From G965215055 sp965242685 (lineage in GTDB: Bacteria; Pseudomonadota; Gammaproteobacteria; UBA4575): a DNA stretch of 64,000 bases. The notes below the pieces were generated by a model, which worked only from the letters and a program-made list of their open reading frames with translations, ran no database searches and was not told the DNA's origin. Shown here in pieces: positions 17,821 to 25,902 of the stretch. Both the position numbers and the translations under genes were made by a program. The stretch is from the NCBI GenBank assembly GCA_965242685.1, contig OZ251487.1, forward strand, positions 682,001-746,000. The letters are read 5' to 3'. Numbering within the stretch: position 1 is the stretch's first letter; each line of letters begins with the position of its first letter.

Positions 17821-19831
17821 TTTAGGTATAGAGCGGGCACAGGCAAGACAAAGGCGTGTTTTCATCTTCTTTGTTCTGGGTAGCGCCGCCGTCGTTACAA
17901 TCCTTGCGGCACTATGGATTTTTACGCGAGGTACGGCAGTGGAAATATCACCACAGGAAGCCGATGCCCGGGCTGAATTGCGCCTCAAGAAAGGGTTGGG
18001 TTTCGTCATCGGAAGAAGCGTGTACGCCCTTGGTGAAACAGTCTTTGAAGCAAGCGCACCGGGCTTTGTCACCGAAGAAGTAATGGTAACCGTAGAGAAA
18101 CAGAGTAATTTTATAGAGATAGTGATGCGAGAAGCCCCGACGATGTTATATCTCACCACAAGCCCTGAAGACAACGCTACTCGCTGGCTTATCGATGCCA
18201 CACCGATTGCCGTTGCAAAGAGTTTATCGATACCAACGAAAGCGGGACATTATGTTTTGACGATAGATAATCCACACTATCAGAAAGTCGCAATGGAAAT
18301 TGCAGTCAAGCGAGGAGAGGAGGTTCGACACAATATATCTCTGTCGCCCGTTCAAGGTCATCTAGAGGTGACCACTGTCCCTTCAGGCGGATCAGTCTTC
18401 CTCGACGGCAAGCCGCAAGGTACGGCTCCCGGCCGCTATACCGTTGCCGGGGGGCGCCATACTCTATCTATTCGGCACCCTGGTTACAAAGAGATCAAAG
18501 ACACGATTTATATTACCAACACCAATTCAGATATATCTAGAAATTACAACCTGTTACCGCAAGATTCTTTTGTACGGTTTCAGCTTTCGCCACCGGCGGG
18601 AAAACTACTGCTGAATGGCCGGCAAATAGACGGTACAGGCCAGGTACAGGTAAGTGCCATGCACCCACACACGGCATCTTACTTCAAGGCGGGTTATTTC
18701 CCGCAAAATAAGACGTTTACCTTGAAGCCTGGCGCCGAGGATGAGGTGCGGTTTTCATTGGAGGAAGAAATTGGCGCGATTGAAATCACATCCGTACCGA
18801 AGGCGATGGTACTGATTAATGGCAAGAAGGCCGGCAGTACGCCGATGACTGCAAAGTTGCCTGCCGTTGAGCATGAGATTACCCTTATAAAAGACGGGTA
18901 CCGTAGTGTCACGCGAAAACTGACGCCATCCGGTCAGCGTATCAAGGGAGTAGATGTGGCACTTGTAACAGAACTTCACGCCCGGCTGGCAGAAAGTCCG
19001 GTTACATACAAGAACAGTATCGGCATTACTATGCGCTTGTTTAAAAAACCGGGTAACGTTGAGATGGGTGCTCCCCGTCATGAAAAAGGCCAGCGTGCCA
19101 ATGAGTTTCAGAGGAAAGTGCGGCTTACCAAGGCATTCTACGTCGCCTTACATGAGACAACAGCATTACAATTCGGTCGCTATAAAAATGTGGCGCCTAC
19201 AAAAAAGCCTGATACCCCCGCCACCAACGTAAGTTGGTTGGATGCGGCAAGGTTTTGCAATTGGCTCAGCGCCAAAGAAGGTTTGAAGCCCTTTTATATC
19301 CTGAAAAACGGGCGTTATTTTGGTGCCGATATTCATGCCGATGGCTACCGCCTGCTTACCGAGGCGGAGTGGGAGTGGCTGGCGCGCAAGGCCGGCCGTA
19401 CAAGACAGACCCGTTTTACTTGGGGGGATACCCCCAAGGTACGCCCCGCCGCCGGTAATCTTGCCGACCAGTCTACCCAAGGCACGCTCAGCCTCTATAT
19501 TCCCGGCTATACCGATGGCTTTATAAAGCTTGCGCCGGTAGGGAGCTTTGCCGCCGACAAAGCCGGGCTTTACGATCTATCTGGAAACGTCAGTGAATGG
19601 GTGCACGATGTTTACTCTCTGGTGCCGCCCACTGTCGCCAATCAGATTGAAGTGGACCCAATGGGCCCTTTGAGAGGCAATTCCCATGTATTAAAAGGGT
19701 CAAACTGGCGTTCCGCCAGTCTAACCGAACTGCGGGCGTCTTTTAGAGAAACCGCCACGGAGGGCAGGGATGATTTAGGGTTTCGTATAGCGAGATATTT
19801 ATATGGAGGTGAGAATGCGATCAATCAATAA
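17807..19831 (+). CDS. Membrane-anchored PEGA-repeat protein with formylglycine-enzyme-like domain
   Basis: About 674 residues from ATG at 17807. A membrane helix (about 20-42) is followed by several PEGA-like beta modules, for example GHLEVTTVPSGGSVFLDGKP and AIEITSVPKAMVLINGKKAG (together about 60-385), then a C-terminal FGE-sulfatase/SUMF1 fold (about 395-665). Fold signatures include VSWLDAARFCNWLS, RLLTEAEWEWLAR, GNVSEWVHDV and LGFRIAR. The segment where true formylglycine-generating enzymes hold their active cysteines has none, so this is likely a binding or structural version rather than an oxidase. It is coupled at both ends with neighbours. Probable periplasmic component of the operon. 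Confidence 0.82.
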   Translation: MSRFDLGIERAQARQRRVFIFFVLGSAAVVTILAALWIFTRGTAVEISPQEADARAELRLKKGLGFVIGRSVYALGETVFEASAPGFVTEEVMVTVEKQSNFIEIVMREAPTMLYLTTSPEDNATRWLIDATPIAVAKSLSIPTKAGHYVLTIDNPHYQKVAMEIAVKRGEEVRHNISLSPVQGHLEVTTVPSGGSVFLDGKPQGTAPGRYTVAGGRHTLSIRHPGYKEIKDTIYITNTNSDISRNYNLLPQDSFVRFQLSPPAGKLLLNGRQIDGTGQVQVSAMHPHTASYFKAGYFPQNKTFTLKPGAEDEVRFSLEEEIGAIEITSVPKAMVLINGKKAGSTPMTAKLPAVEHEITLIKDGYRSVTRKLTPSGQRIKGVDVALVTELHARLAESPVTYKNSIGITMRLFKKPGNVEMGAPRHEKGQRANEFQRKVRLTKAFYVALHETTALQFGRYKNVAPTKKPDTPATNVSWLDAARFCNWLSAKEGLKPFYILKNGRYFGADIHADGYRLLTEAEWEWLARKAGRTRQTRFTWGDTPKVRPAAGNLADQSTQGTLSLYIPGYTDGFIKLAPVGSFAADKAGLYDLSGNVSEWVHDVYSLVPPTVANQIEVDPMGPLRGNSHVLKGSNWRSASLTELRASFRETATEGRDDLGFRIARYLYGGENAINQ

Positions 19832-19973
19832 CAAGACTTTAGCTACGGTGCTGGCAACAATTATCGTTGCCCTGGGTGCATGGGCATATTTAACGGCCGA
19901 CACCGTTGCCCAAACTTCCCCCTCCCCAACTATCGGTTTGAATTCCCCGACAACCTTTCCGGTGGATATCTGA
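19815..19973 (+). CDS. 52-residue membrane or secreted peptide in the motor operon
   Basis: A small gene starting at ATG 19815 behind a strong ribosome site (GGAGGTGAG at 19805-19813), overlapping the end of the PEGA/FGE gene by 17 bases and ending two bases before the channel gene. The product begins MRSINNKTLATVLATIIVAL. It has one hydrophobic segment (about 9-27) that could be an anchor or a signal peptide (cleavage after TVA), and a short Ser/Pro/Thr tail. The ribosome site and perfect packing argue that it is real. No homologue is recognised. It may be an accessory subunit of the channel. Confidence 0.65.
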   Translation: MRSINNKTLATVLATIIVALGAWAYLTADTVAQTSPSPTIGLNSPTTFPVDI

Positions 19974-19974
19974 C

Positions 19975-20742
19975 GTGTTTACCGGCCATCGCGAATTATG
20001 GCTCAACGTGCTTGTGCTTGTTACCGCACTTGTCGTCGTGCATCTGGTGTATATAGGCTTGATTCGTCCGCAAGCCGAGCTTGTCGTGGAATCCGCCCGT
20101 CAGGCCGGGCAATCGGCACCGAGAAACTTCTTCGTCATTCTCAAAGACCTGGAACAGGAGATTTGCATTGTCCTGATGATCTATGGTCTGTATCTCATGT
20201 TGACCAAATACGCGAGTCTGATATCCAAACGCTATTTGTTCACGGTGGACTTGTTGGAAGATGCGGCCCCCGAGAAGACCAGTCTCAGTCGCACGCTGGA
20301 GGAATTGGAAAAGCTGCCTAATAATATCGCCGAAACCCCGCTGGTAGAAACGCTGAAGGCCAGTTTGCGACGCTACCTCATTACCAATGACGTGCAGAAC
20401 ACTTCGGATGCCATCAACGCCAGTGTGGAGGCACTGGGGATGCGCCTGGAGGCAGAAAACTCCACTATACGTTATTTAATTTGGGCGATCCCTTCGATTG
20501 GTTTTATTGGTACCGTGCGGGGCATAGGCCTGGCTCTGACCCAGGCGGAACAGGCCCTTGCCGGTGACATTGCCAGCATGACGGATAGCCTCGGTATTGC
20601 CTTCAACTCCACTTTTGTAGCGCTGCTTATCAGTATTGTTCTCATGTTTTTTCTGCACCAACTACAGCGCGCGCAAGATAGCCTACTGGTGGAAACCCAA
20701 GCCTACTGCGAAAAATTCCTTCTCAACCGAATCAGTGTGTAG
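19975..20742 (+). CDS. MotA/TolQ/ExbB-family proton channel protein
   Basis: A 255-residue inner-membrane protein starting at GTG 19975. It has a first membrane helix at about 9-30, a second at about 61-80, a cytoplasmic helical domain, and two closing helices (about 168-188 and 206-228). PSIGFIGTVRGIGLAL (about 173-187) and GIAFNSTFVALLIS (about 207-220) match the conserved proton-path helices of TolQ/ExbB, which carry a proline and threonine/serine residues. Family members form pentamers around a dimer of ExbD/TolR/MotB-like partners and use the proton gradient. The next two genes encode candidate partners. Which cargo the motor drives is unknown. Confidence 0.88.
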   Translation: MFTGHRELWLNVLVLVTALVVVHLVYIGLIRPQAELVVESARQAGQSAPRNFFVILKDLEQEICIVLMIYGLYLMLTKYASLISKRYLFTVDLLEDAAPEKTSLSRTLEELEKLPNNIAETPLVETLKASLRRYLITNDVQNTSDAINASVEALGMRLEAENSTIRYLIWAIPSIGFIGTVRGIGLALTQAEQALAGDIASMTDSLGIAFNSTFVALLISIVLMFFLHQLQRAQDSLLVETQAYCEKFLLNRISV

Positions 20743-20744
20743 GT

Positions 20745-21809
20745 TTGCGTAAACGCCGCAAAACCGAAGGTTTCAATCTGGCTTTTTTGGACGTAATGTC
20801 CTGTGGCCTGGGAGCGGTCATCCTTATTTTTCTGATCATTAAGCATGAGATGAATCAGGGCGTCGCTGAGGCAGACACCCTGTTGTTGTCTGAGCTGGAG
20901 GCTGCTCGTAAGCAGGAACAACAGCTACGGGAAGAAATAAGAGAAGTTGAGCGGCACACCTCCGAAGAGCGGCAGCTGGGTACGGAGTTGCAGGAAAGGT
21001 TATTGGATCTTCGGAAAGCGCTTGCGATGCTCGATAAACAGACGGCACAGCAACAGAGAAAGAATGAAACACTGAAAAGCTCCATAGAAAAAATCGAGGT
21101 TAAGAAGGCTTCTGACGTGGTATCGGATGAATCCTTTGGCGAAGAAGAATATCTGACAGGATTGAAAATGGAAGGTGAGCGAGTGGCTATTCTCATTGAT
21201 CACAGCGCCTCAATGACGGATGAAAAGTTGGTAGATATCGTGGTACGCAAGGTTCGCGACGATGCACACAAGAAAAAAGGCCCCAAATGGAAGAGGGCGA
21301 AAAAAACGGCACGTTGGCTATTGAACCGCCTGCCTGAAAAAAGCACGGTGGCGGTGATCGCATTCAATGACAAAGCCAAGGTACTCGGCGAACGCCCATG
21401 GCATAACGGCAAAGACGCAGAGGCCGTCAAGATGCTGTTTCTTGAAATAGAGAAATTGGTACCCACCGGCGCCACCAACTTGCAGGCCGGACTGAATAAA
21501 TTGAACGAATTGCGTCCGAAGGTCACGGATGTCTATCTAATTACGGATGGTTTACCGACTCAAGGCGTGTCCAGGCCGTCGCGTCTCGGCAAGTGCAGAT
21601 CGTTTTTCGGCAAAAGCAACAACATTTCCGGAGCGTGTCGGGAAAAGCTGTTCAGGCAGACCTTGAAGGATTCTGCCCCTGACAACGGCGAAAAAGTCAA
21701 TGTTCTACTGCTGCCGCTAGAGGGAGACCCGATGGCGGCGCCGAATTTCTGGAGATGGGCCGCCGCAACCGGCGGACTGATGATGACGCCTGCAACAGGT
21801 TGGCCATGA
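20745..21809 (+). CDS. VWA-domain protein with ExbD-like membrane segment (1)
   Basis: A 354-residue protein beginning at TTG 20745, three bases after the channel gene. The single membrane helix LAFLDVMSCGLGAVILIFL (about 12-30) places an aspartate (D16) as in the LIDV motif of ExbD/TolR. A charged coiled coil follows (about 42-120), then a VWA domain with a complete metal site: DHSAS (D152), a threonine in PTGATNL and an aspartate in ITDGLPTQG. The layout resembles a stator partner in which a VWA fold replaces the usual periplasmic domain. It is coupled to the next gene by an ATGA overlap. Confidence 0.82.
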   Translation: MRKRRKTEGFNLAFLDVMSCGLGAVILIFLIIKHEMNQGVAEADTLLLSELEAARKQEQQLREEIREVERHTSEERQLGTELQERLLDLRKALAMLDKQTAQQQRKNETLKSSIEKIEVKKASDVVSDESFGEEEYLTGLKMEGERVAILIDHSASMTDEKLVDIVVRKVRDDAHKKKGPKWKRAKKTARWLLNRLPEKSTVAVIAFNDKAKVLGERPWHNGKDAEAVKMLFLEIEKLVPTGATNLQAGLNKLNELRPKVTDVYLITDGLPTQGVSRPSRLGKCRSFFGKSNNISGACREKLFRQTLKDSAPDNGEKVNVLLLPLEGDPMAAPNFWRWAAATGGLMMTPATGWP

Positions 21810-22750
21810 AACGTCGCGAGAGAAGCGGCAATATCTTCAGTCTCACCTTTCTGGATGTGATTACATGCGGGTTTGGCGCCATTGTACTGCTGTTACTGGT
21901 GACCAAATCAGAGGTCACGGAACTCGACAGCCACGTTGACACCAGTGCACTGCTCGATCATATTTTTCAGATTGAAGACCAGGTCGAACAATTGTCCACA
22001 CAGTTGGGTATCACTCGTTTGGAATTAGACAAATATAAGACAGGCAACAAAGAGGTACTCTTGAAACAGGGTGTCATGGAAAAGGAACTTGAACAAAAAC
22101 AAGTTGAAGCGGCGGATTTGAAGGCCGAATCCAGCGGGCTTGAAATGGTCGAGCAGACCTTGAAGCGCGCATCCATTTCCGGCAATACCGCCCGTCAACG
22201 CGATCAAGAGGTGGGGGGTATCCCCGTGGACAGCAACTACGTCATTTTCATCATTGATACTTCAGGCAGTATGCAGCAAATCTGGGGGCGAGTGATGCGG
22301 ACGATAGGGAATATCTTGGACGTTCATCCGCAAGTAAAGGGGTTTCAGATATTGAACGATAATGGTGCTTACCTCATCAGTGCCTATAAGAAAAGATGGA
22401 TACCGGATACATCGAGGAGGAGAAAAAGCATATTTGATACAATGCGCACTTGGAGCGCGGTCTCCAATAGTAGCCCGGTGGAAGGGTTGGAAGTCGCACT
22501 TAGGGATTACGGCGACGTGAGCAAGAAAATATCCATCTATATCTTCGGTGATGACTACACCGGATCTTCTTATAATCTCGTCCTCAGCACGCTGGAAAGT
22601 CTGAATACCAATCGGATCAACGGCAAGCCCATTGTGCGGGTACACGCCATCGGCTTCATTTCCCAGCACGGCTCCGGTCGGTTTGCTACGTTGATGCGCG
22701 AGGTCACTCGCAGGAACGGGGGTGTTTTTCTGGCCATGCCGGTGAACTGA
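21806..22750 (+). CDS. VWA-domain protein with ExbD-like membrane segment (2)
   Basis: A 314-residue paralogue of the preceding protein from the ATG at 21806, which overlaps the upstream stop. It repeats the same plan: basic N-terminus, helix SLTFLDVITCGFGAIVLLLL (D17), coiled coil (about 50-115) and VWA domain with DTSGS (D151) and a late aspartate in IFGDDYTG. The threonine position of the metal site appears as serine (SNSSPVEG). Two similar but distinct VWA subunits suggest a heterodimer in the channel. It ends 15 bases from the converging maf gene. Confidence 0.82.
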   Translation: MKRRERSGNIFSLTFLDVITCGFGAIVLLLLVTKSEVTELDSHVDTSALLDHIFQIEDQVEQLSTQLGITRLELDKYKTGNKEVLLKQGVMEKELEQKQVEAADLKAESSGLEMVEQTLKRASISGNTARQRDQEVGGIPVDSNYVIFIIDTSGSMQQIWGRVMRTIGNILDVHPQVKGFQILNDNGAYLISAYKKRWIPDTSRRRKSIFDTMRTWSAVSNSSPVEGLEVALRDYGDVSKKISIYIFGDDYTGSSYNLVLSTLESLNTNRINGKPIVRVHAIGFISQHGSGRFATLMREVTRRNGGVFLAMPVN

Positions 22751-22765
22751 TCGCGGTGATGAAGC

Positions 22766-23398
22766 TCAGTCGTTCGGTCTACAGGCCGGATGGGTCAGCA
22801 GGTCAATCCCGTTGTCTTTCAGCATGGATGTAAGCCGAATCAACGGCAGGCCAATCAACGTGTTTGGATCGTCCCCCCGCATTCGTTCAAACAAGGTGAT
22901 TCCAAGACCTTCTGCCTTGAAGCTTCCGGCACAATCGTACGGTTCATCTCTTTGCAGGTACGCGTCTATTTGGTCTTCCGTGAGTTTGCGAAACTTCACC
23001 TCGTACGTTTCACAGGCAAGTTGATAGTCATTTGTAACCGAGTCAAGCAGGCACAATCCCGTATAGAATTTTACCTCCCTGTCACTTGCCGAGCGAAGTT
23101 GATCGCGTGCTTCCTCCGGGTTGCCGGGTTTGGTGATGATCTTTTCTTGCAGTTCGGCACACTGATCGGCAGCTATGATCCACGCTCGGCGTTTGGAGCG
23201 AGAAACGGCCGTTGCCTTGTCAAGTGCCAGACGGCTTACGTATTGTGCGGCGGATTCCCTCGGGTGGATGGATTCATCCACACACGGGGAAATACACGTT
23301 ACCGAGGGGATCAGGGGCTTCAGCAATTTTTTTCGGTATACCGAACTTGAAGCCAAGATAATATTAGATGGGCGAGCCGGAAAATCGCGCATCATCAT
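22766..23398 (-). CDS. yceF: Maf-family nucleotide pyrophosphatase (YceF-like)
   Basis: A 210-residue Maf protein. It opens with the family motif ILASSSVYRKKLL (about 14-26, phosphate binding), has the catalytic aspartate in IIAADQCAE (about 74-82) and a later SFKAEGLGI segment. Maf proteins hydrolyse non-canonical or modified nucleotides; the YceF branch prefers 7-methyl-GTP. Its position next to yceD-rpmF-plsX, as in other gammaproteobacteria, supports YceF over the Maf-1/YhdE branch. The start lies among three consecutive ATG codons (23392-23398), overlapping the end of the upstream HEPN-type gene by 35 bases. Confidence 0.85.
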   Translation of the reverse strand: MMMRDFPARPSNIILASSSVYRKKLLKPLIPSVTCISPCVDESIHPRESAAQYVSRLALDKATAVSRSKRRAWIIAADQCAELQEKIITKPGNPEEARDQLRSASDREVKFYTGLCLLDSVTNDYQLACETYEVKFRKLTEDQIDAYLQRDEPYDCAGSFKAEGLGITLFERMRGDDPNTLIGLPLIRLTSMLKDNGIDLLTHPACRPND

Positions 23399-24026
23399 CT
23401 TTTACACGAGGGTAGGCGACATTCCCCCACTTGGCATGGGGATTTTGTTTCATTACCCGGAGTACTATCGGGACGATGTTTGCCATGATGTCACACCCCT
23501 GTTCAAGCTGCGGTCGTCCCCATCCTTCGCCGAAGGTTACGCCCCCGTGGAAAACTTGGTTGCGCAGTTGATACAGCCGCCAGAAGACATCCTTAAATAC
23601 GTAAGGCTTCGCTTTCTCCAAGTCATCCTTTATTCTTTTATTTTCAAGATCGAAGTCGACTTCCCCTTTTCCCCAATTATCGCTTTTATTGCTTTCCGGC
23701 TTTTCTCGCACGTGTTCCCAGAAAGGCCTGTATATATACCTGTTATATAGAAGCGCTTCAATTTTTTGCCTGTTATCTTTGTCCTTAAGGAAGTCTCTTA
23801 TCTGTACCTGTTTGTCACATTGTATGATTTCGTCCAAGAATGTATTAATTCTTTCAGTCTCACTCTTGTTTTCTTTGGGATTACTTCCCGGTTCACCGCC
23901 ATAGGCCGCATTGAATGCAATCCAGAGGCAGATGAATTTTTCTTCATCGGATTCGGCCTTTTTGCTTTGTTTATGCCAACTGTTTGCGCGTCGCATCCGA
24001 TCCTTGTAGTGCGTATTTTGTACCAT
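23364..24026 (-). CDS. HEPN-type protein, possible RNase or RNA-binding protein
   Basis: A 220-residue soluble, highly charged helical protein with a strong ribosome site (AAGGAGG about nine bases before the ATG at 24026). The segment WRLYQLRNQVFHGG (about 149-162) contains R-N-x3-H, the RX4H catalytic signature of HEPN ribonucleases, preceded by a helix (FICLWIAFNAAYGG, about 31-44) common in Apea-like HEPN proteins. Many HEPN proteins are toxins or defence RNases, but no antitoxin gene adjoins it: the next genes are maf and yceD. A housekeeping or orphan role is possible. Assignment rests on the motif and helical pattern only. Confidence 0.6.
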   Translation of the reverse strand: MVQNTHYKDRMRRANSWHKQSKKAESDEEKFICLWIAFNAAYGGEPGSNPKENKSETERINTFLDEIIQCDKQVQIRDFLKDKDNRQKIEALLYNRYIYRPFWEHVREKPESNKSDNWGKGEVDFDLENKRIKDDLEKAKPYVFKDVFWRLYQLRNQVFHGGVTFGEGWGRPQLEQGCDIMANIVPIVLRVMKQNPHAKWGNVAYPRVKDDDARFSGSPI

Positions 24027-24062
24027 TCCCGTATCCTCCTTAATCGTATACTATACTTTAGT

Positions 24063-24599
24063 ATGAACGGGAAAATGGTGTCTACCAAAAATAATATATT
24101 GCCCGCGCGATTTGATCCTCAAATCATGCTGGCACAACAACGTACACTTGTCGGATATGTGCCGGTAAAAAACATGGTGCGCTTGAGGAAGGCGGTGGTT
24201 TCGATGAATCCTATGGTTGCGGTCGAGATACATTTCTCTCTTGGGTTGTACGGGTTTCCAAAGATCACGGGTTGGATCAGGCATGAGCTGTGGCTGCGTT
24301 GCGAACGTTGTCTGGGAAAGGTAAAAACAGCGTTGGAACAACCTTTGGGAACCTGTGTCAAATCAAGGTCGGAGGCACTTCCCAAGACTACAGACGGCCA
24401 CGAATTCTATGAATACCACGGGGAAAGTATTGAGCTGGCAGATTTCATCGAAGATGAGCTGTTGCTGGCGTTGCCCCTGGCACCTAAACATAAGGATATT
24501 TCATTATGTGACCAAAGTATGGTAGGTTGGCTTACCGACAAAGCATTTGCAGAAGCCGAAGACAATCCTTTTCTTATACTAAAAACGTTAGCAGAGTAG
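24063..24599 (+). CDS. yceD: YceD/DUF177 family protein
   Basis: A 178-residue protein with the family hallmark LWLRCERCLG (about residues 77-86), a CxxC pair, and an acidic ending (EDNPFLILKTLAE). YceD homologues are linked to 23S rRNA accumulation and almost always precede rpmF, as here (nine bases apart). The frame is open well upstream, but ATG at 24063 gives the normal family length. A TATACT element lies just before the start (about 24048-24053), so the transcript leader may be very short or the promoter may lie upstream in the HEPN gene. Confidence 0.85.
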   Translation: MNGKMVSTKNNILPARFDPQIMLAQQRTLVGYVPVKNMVRLRKAVVSMNPMVAVEIHFSLGLYGFPKITGWIRHELWLRCERCLGKVKTALEQPLGTCVKSRSEALPKTTDGHEFYEYHGESIELADFIEDELLLALPLAPKHKDISLCDQSMVGWLTDKAFAEAEDNPFLILKTLAE

Positions 24600-24608
24600 G
24601 GGGTTTAG

Positions 24609-24809
24609 GTGGCAGTACAAAAGAACAGAAAGACACGCTCAAAAAGAGACATGCGTAGAGCGCATGATGCATTGACTGCCGCTACCTTGTCGATTGACGG
24701 TACGACAGGTGAAACGCACCTGCGCCATCACATTACACCAGACGGCTATTACCGCGGTCGACAGGTGATTATCGTGCCTGAAGAAAATAATGAAGAGGAT
24801 GAGGAATAG
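24609..24809 (+). CDS. rpmF: 50S ribosomal protein L32
   Basis: A 66-residue protein beginning MAVQKNRKTRSKRDMRRAHD, the recognisable N-terminus of L32, with ITPDGYYRGRQV later. It has no CxxC zinc pair, as in most proteobacterial versions. The C-terminal acidic tail (EENNEEDEE) is somewhat longer than usual. The start is GTG at 24609. It sits between yceD and plsX, the conserved order that links ribosome and membrane-lipid synthesis. Confidence 0.95.
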   Translation: MAVQKNRKTRSKRDMRRAHDALTAATLSIDGTTGETHLRHHITPDGYYRGRQVIIVPEENNEEDEE

Positions 24810-24873
24810 CTATTTTCGGCATTCCCGGTAGTTCCGCCTGTCTGCCGATATCCAGTACAGGCAAAATAATCAA

Positions 24874-25902
24874 GTGAAAAATCTTAGAGTCTCGTTGGAT
24901 GCCATGGGTGGCGACTTTGGAGTAACTGTGGTCGTCAAGGCGGCGCTTGAGTACTTGGAAAATAACCCCGACATGTCTCTGGTACTGGTAGGCAACCAAC
25001 AGGAAATCATTGCTCAGCTCAACAAATATAACGCGAAGCCTTATGAGCGGTTGAAAATTCACCATGCGAGTCAATGCGTTGATATGGATGAAGCACCTTC
25101 CCAGGCACTGCGCAACAAGAGGGACTCATCCATGCGAGTCGCAATTAACCTTGTTAGAGAGGGTATCACCGACGCTTGCGTGAGCGCCGGTAATACTGGC
25201 GCATTGATGGCAACCGCGCGCTATGTACTTAAGACCTTGCCGGGAATTGACCGCCCTGCAATTACAAGTACGATCCCATCTATACACGGCCAGACGTACA
25301 TGCTTGATTTGGGTGCCAACATTGGGTGTACCAGCAAACATTTGTTACAGTTCGCACTGATGGGATGTGTTTTGGCCACCGCCGTTGATGAGATTGAGGC
25401 GCCGAAAATAGGCTTGCTGAATATAGGAGAAGAAGAAATTAAAGGTAACGAACAGGTTAAGGAAGCAAATGAAGTGTTGCGGAAAAGTAGTTTGAATTAT
25501 ATCGGTTATGTAGAGGGAGATGACATTTTTTGCAGCGACGTGGACGTGGTGGTATGTGACGGGTTTGTCGGCAACGTTGCACTGAAGTCTAGCGAAGGAG
25601 TGGCAAAGATCGTTTCTCATTATGCGCGGCAGGAGTTCGGCAGAAACCTTTTTACTAAGTTTTGCGGGTTGTTGGCGTTACCCGTATTAAAGGCGTTCAA
25701 TCGACGCATTGATCCCCGTAGCTATAACGGTGCAAGCCTGTTGGGGCTGCGTGGCGTGGTAATAAAAAGCCACGGTAGCGCGGATGCCTATTCGTTTCAG
25801 CACGCAATACACATTGCACGTATAGAGGCTACTAAGCGAGTACCTGAACAAATCGGGATGCAGGTGGAAGATTATCTGACTCACAACGGTGCGGCAGCAT
25901 GA
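24874..25902 (+). CDS. plsX: Phosphate acyltransferase PlsX
   Basis: A 342-residue enzyme that makes acyl-phosphate from acyl-ACP for phospholipid synthesis. It begins VSLDAMGGDFG, with further family blocks GNTGALMA, PAITSTIPSIHG, DLGANIGC, NIGEEEIKGN and VVCDGFVGNVALKSSEG. The start codon is GTG at 24874, giving the normal length. The stop overlaps the fabH ATG by four bases. The protein acts on the cytoplasmic face of the membrane with PlsY. Confidence 0.95.
   Translation: MKNLRVSLDAMGGDFGVTVVVKAALEYLENNPDMSLVLVGNQQEIIAQLNKYNAKPYERLKIHHASQCVDMDEAPSQALRNKRDSSMRVAINLVREGITDACVSAGNTGALMATARYVLKTLPGIDRPAITSTIPSIHGQTYMLDLGANIGCTSKHLLQFALMGCVLATAVDEIEAPKIGLLNIGEEEIKGNEQVKEANEVLRKSSLNYIGYVEGDDIFCSDVDVVVCDGFVGNVALKSSEGVAKIVSHYARQEFGRNLFTKFCGLLALPVLKAFNRRIDPRSYNGASLLGLRGVVIKSHGSADAYSFQHAIHIARIEATKRVPEQIGMQVEDYLTHNGAAA

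Noticed and set aside
22790..23350. Plus-strand 186-codon frame opposite maf
   Set aside because: Antisense to maf with no ribosome site or recognisable domain.
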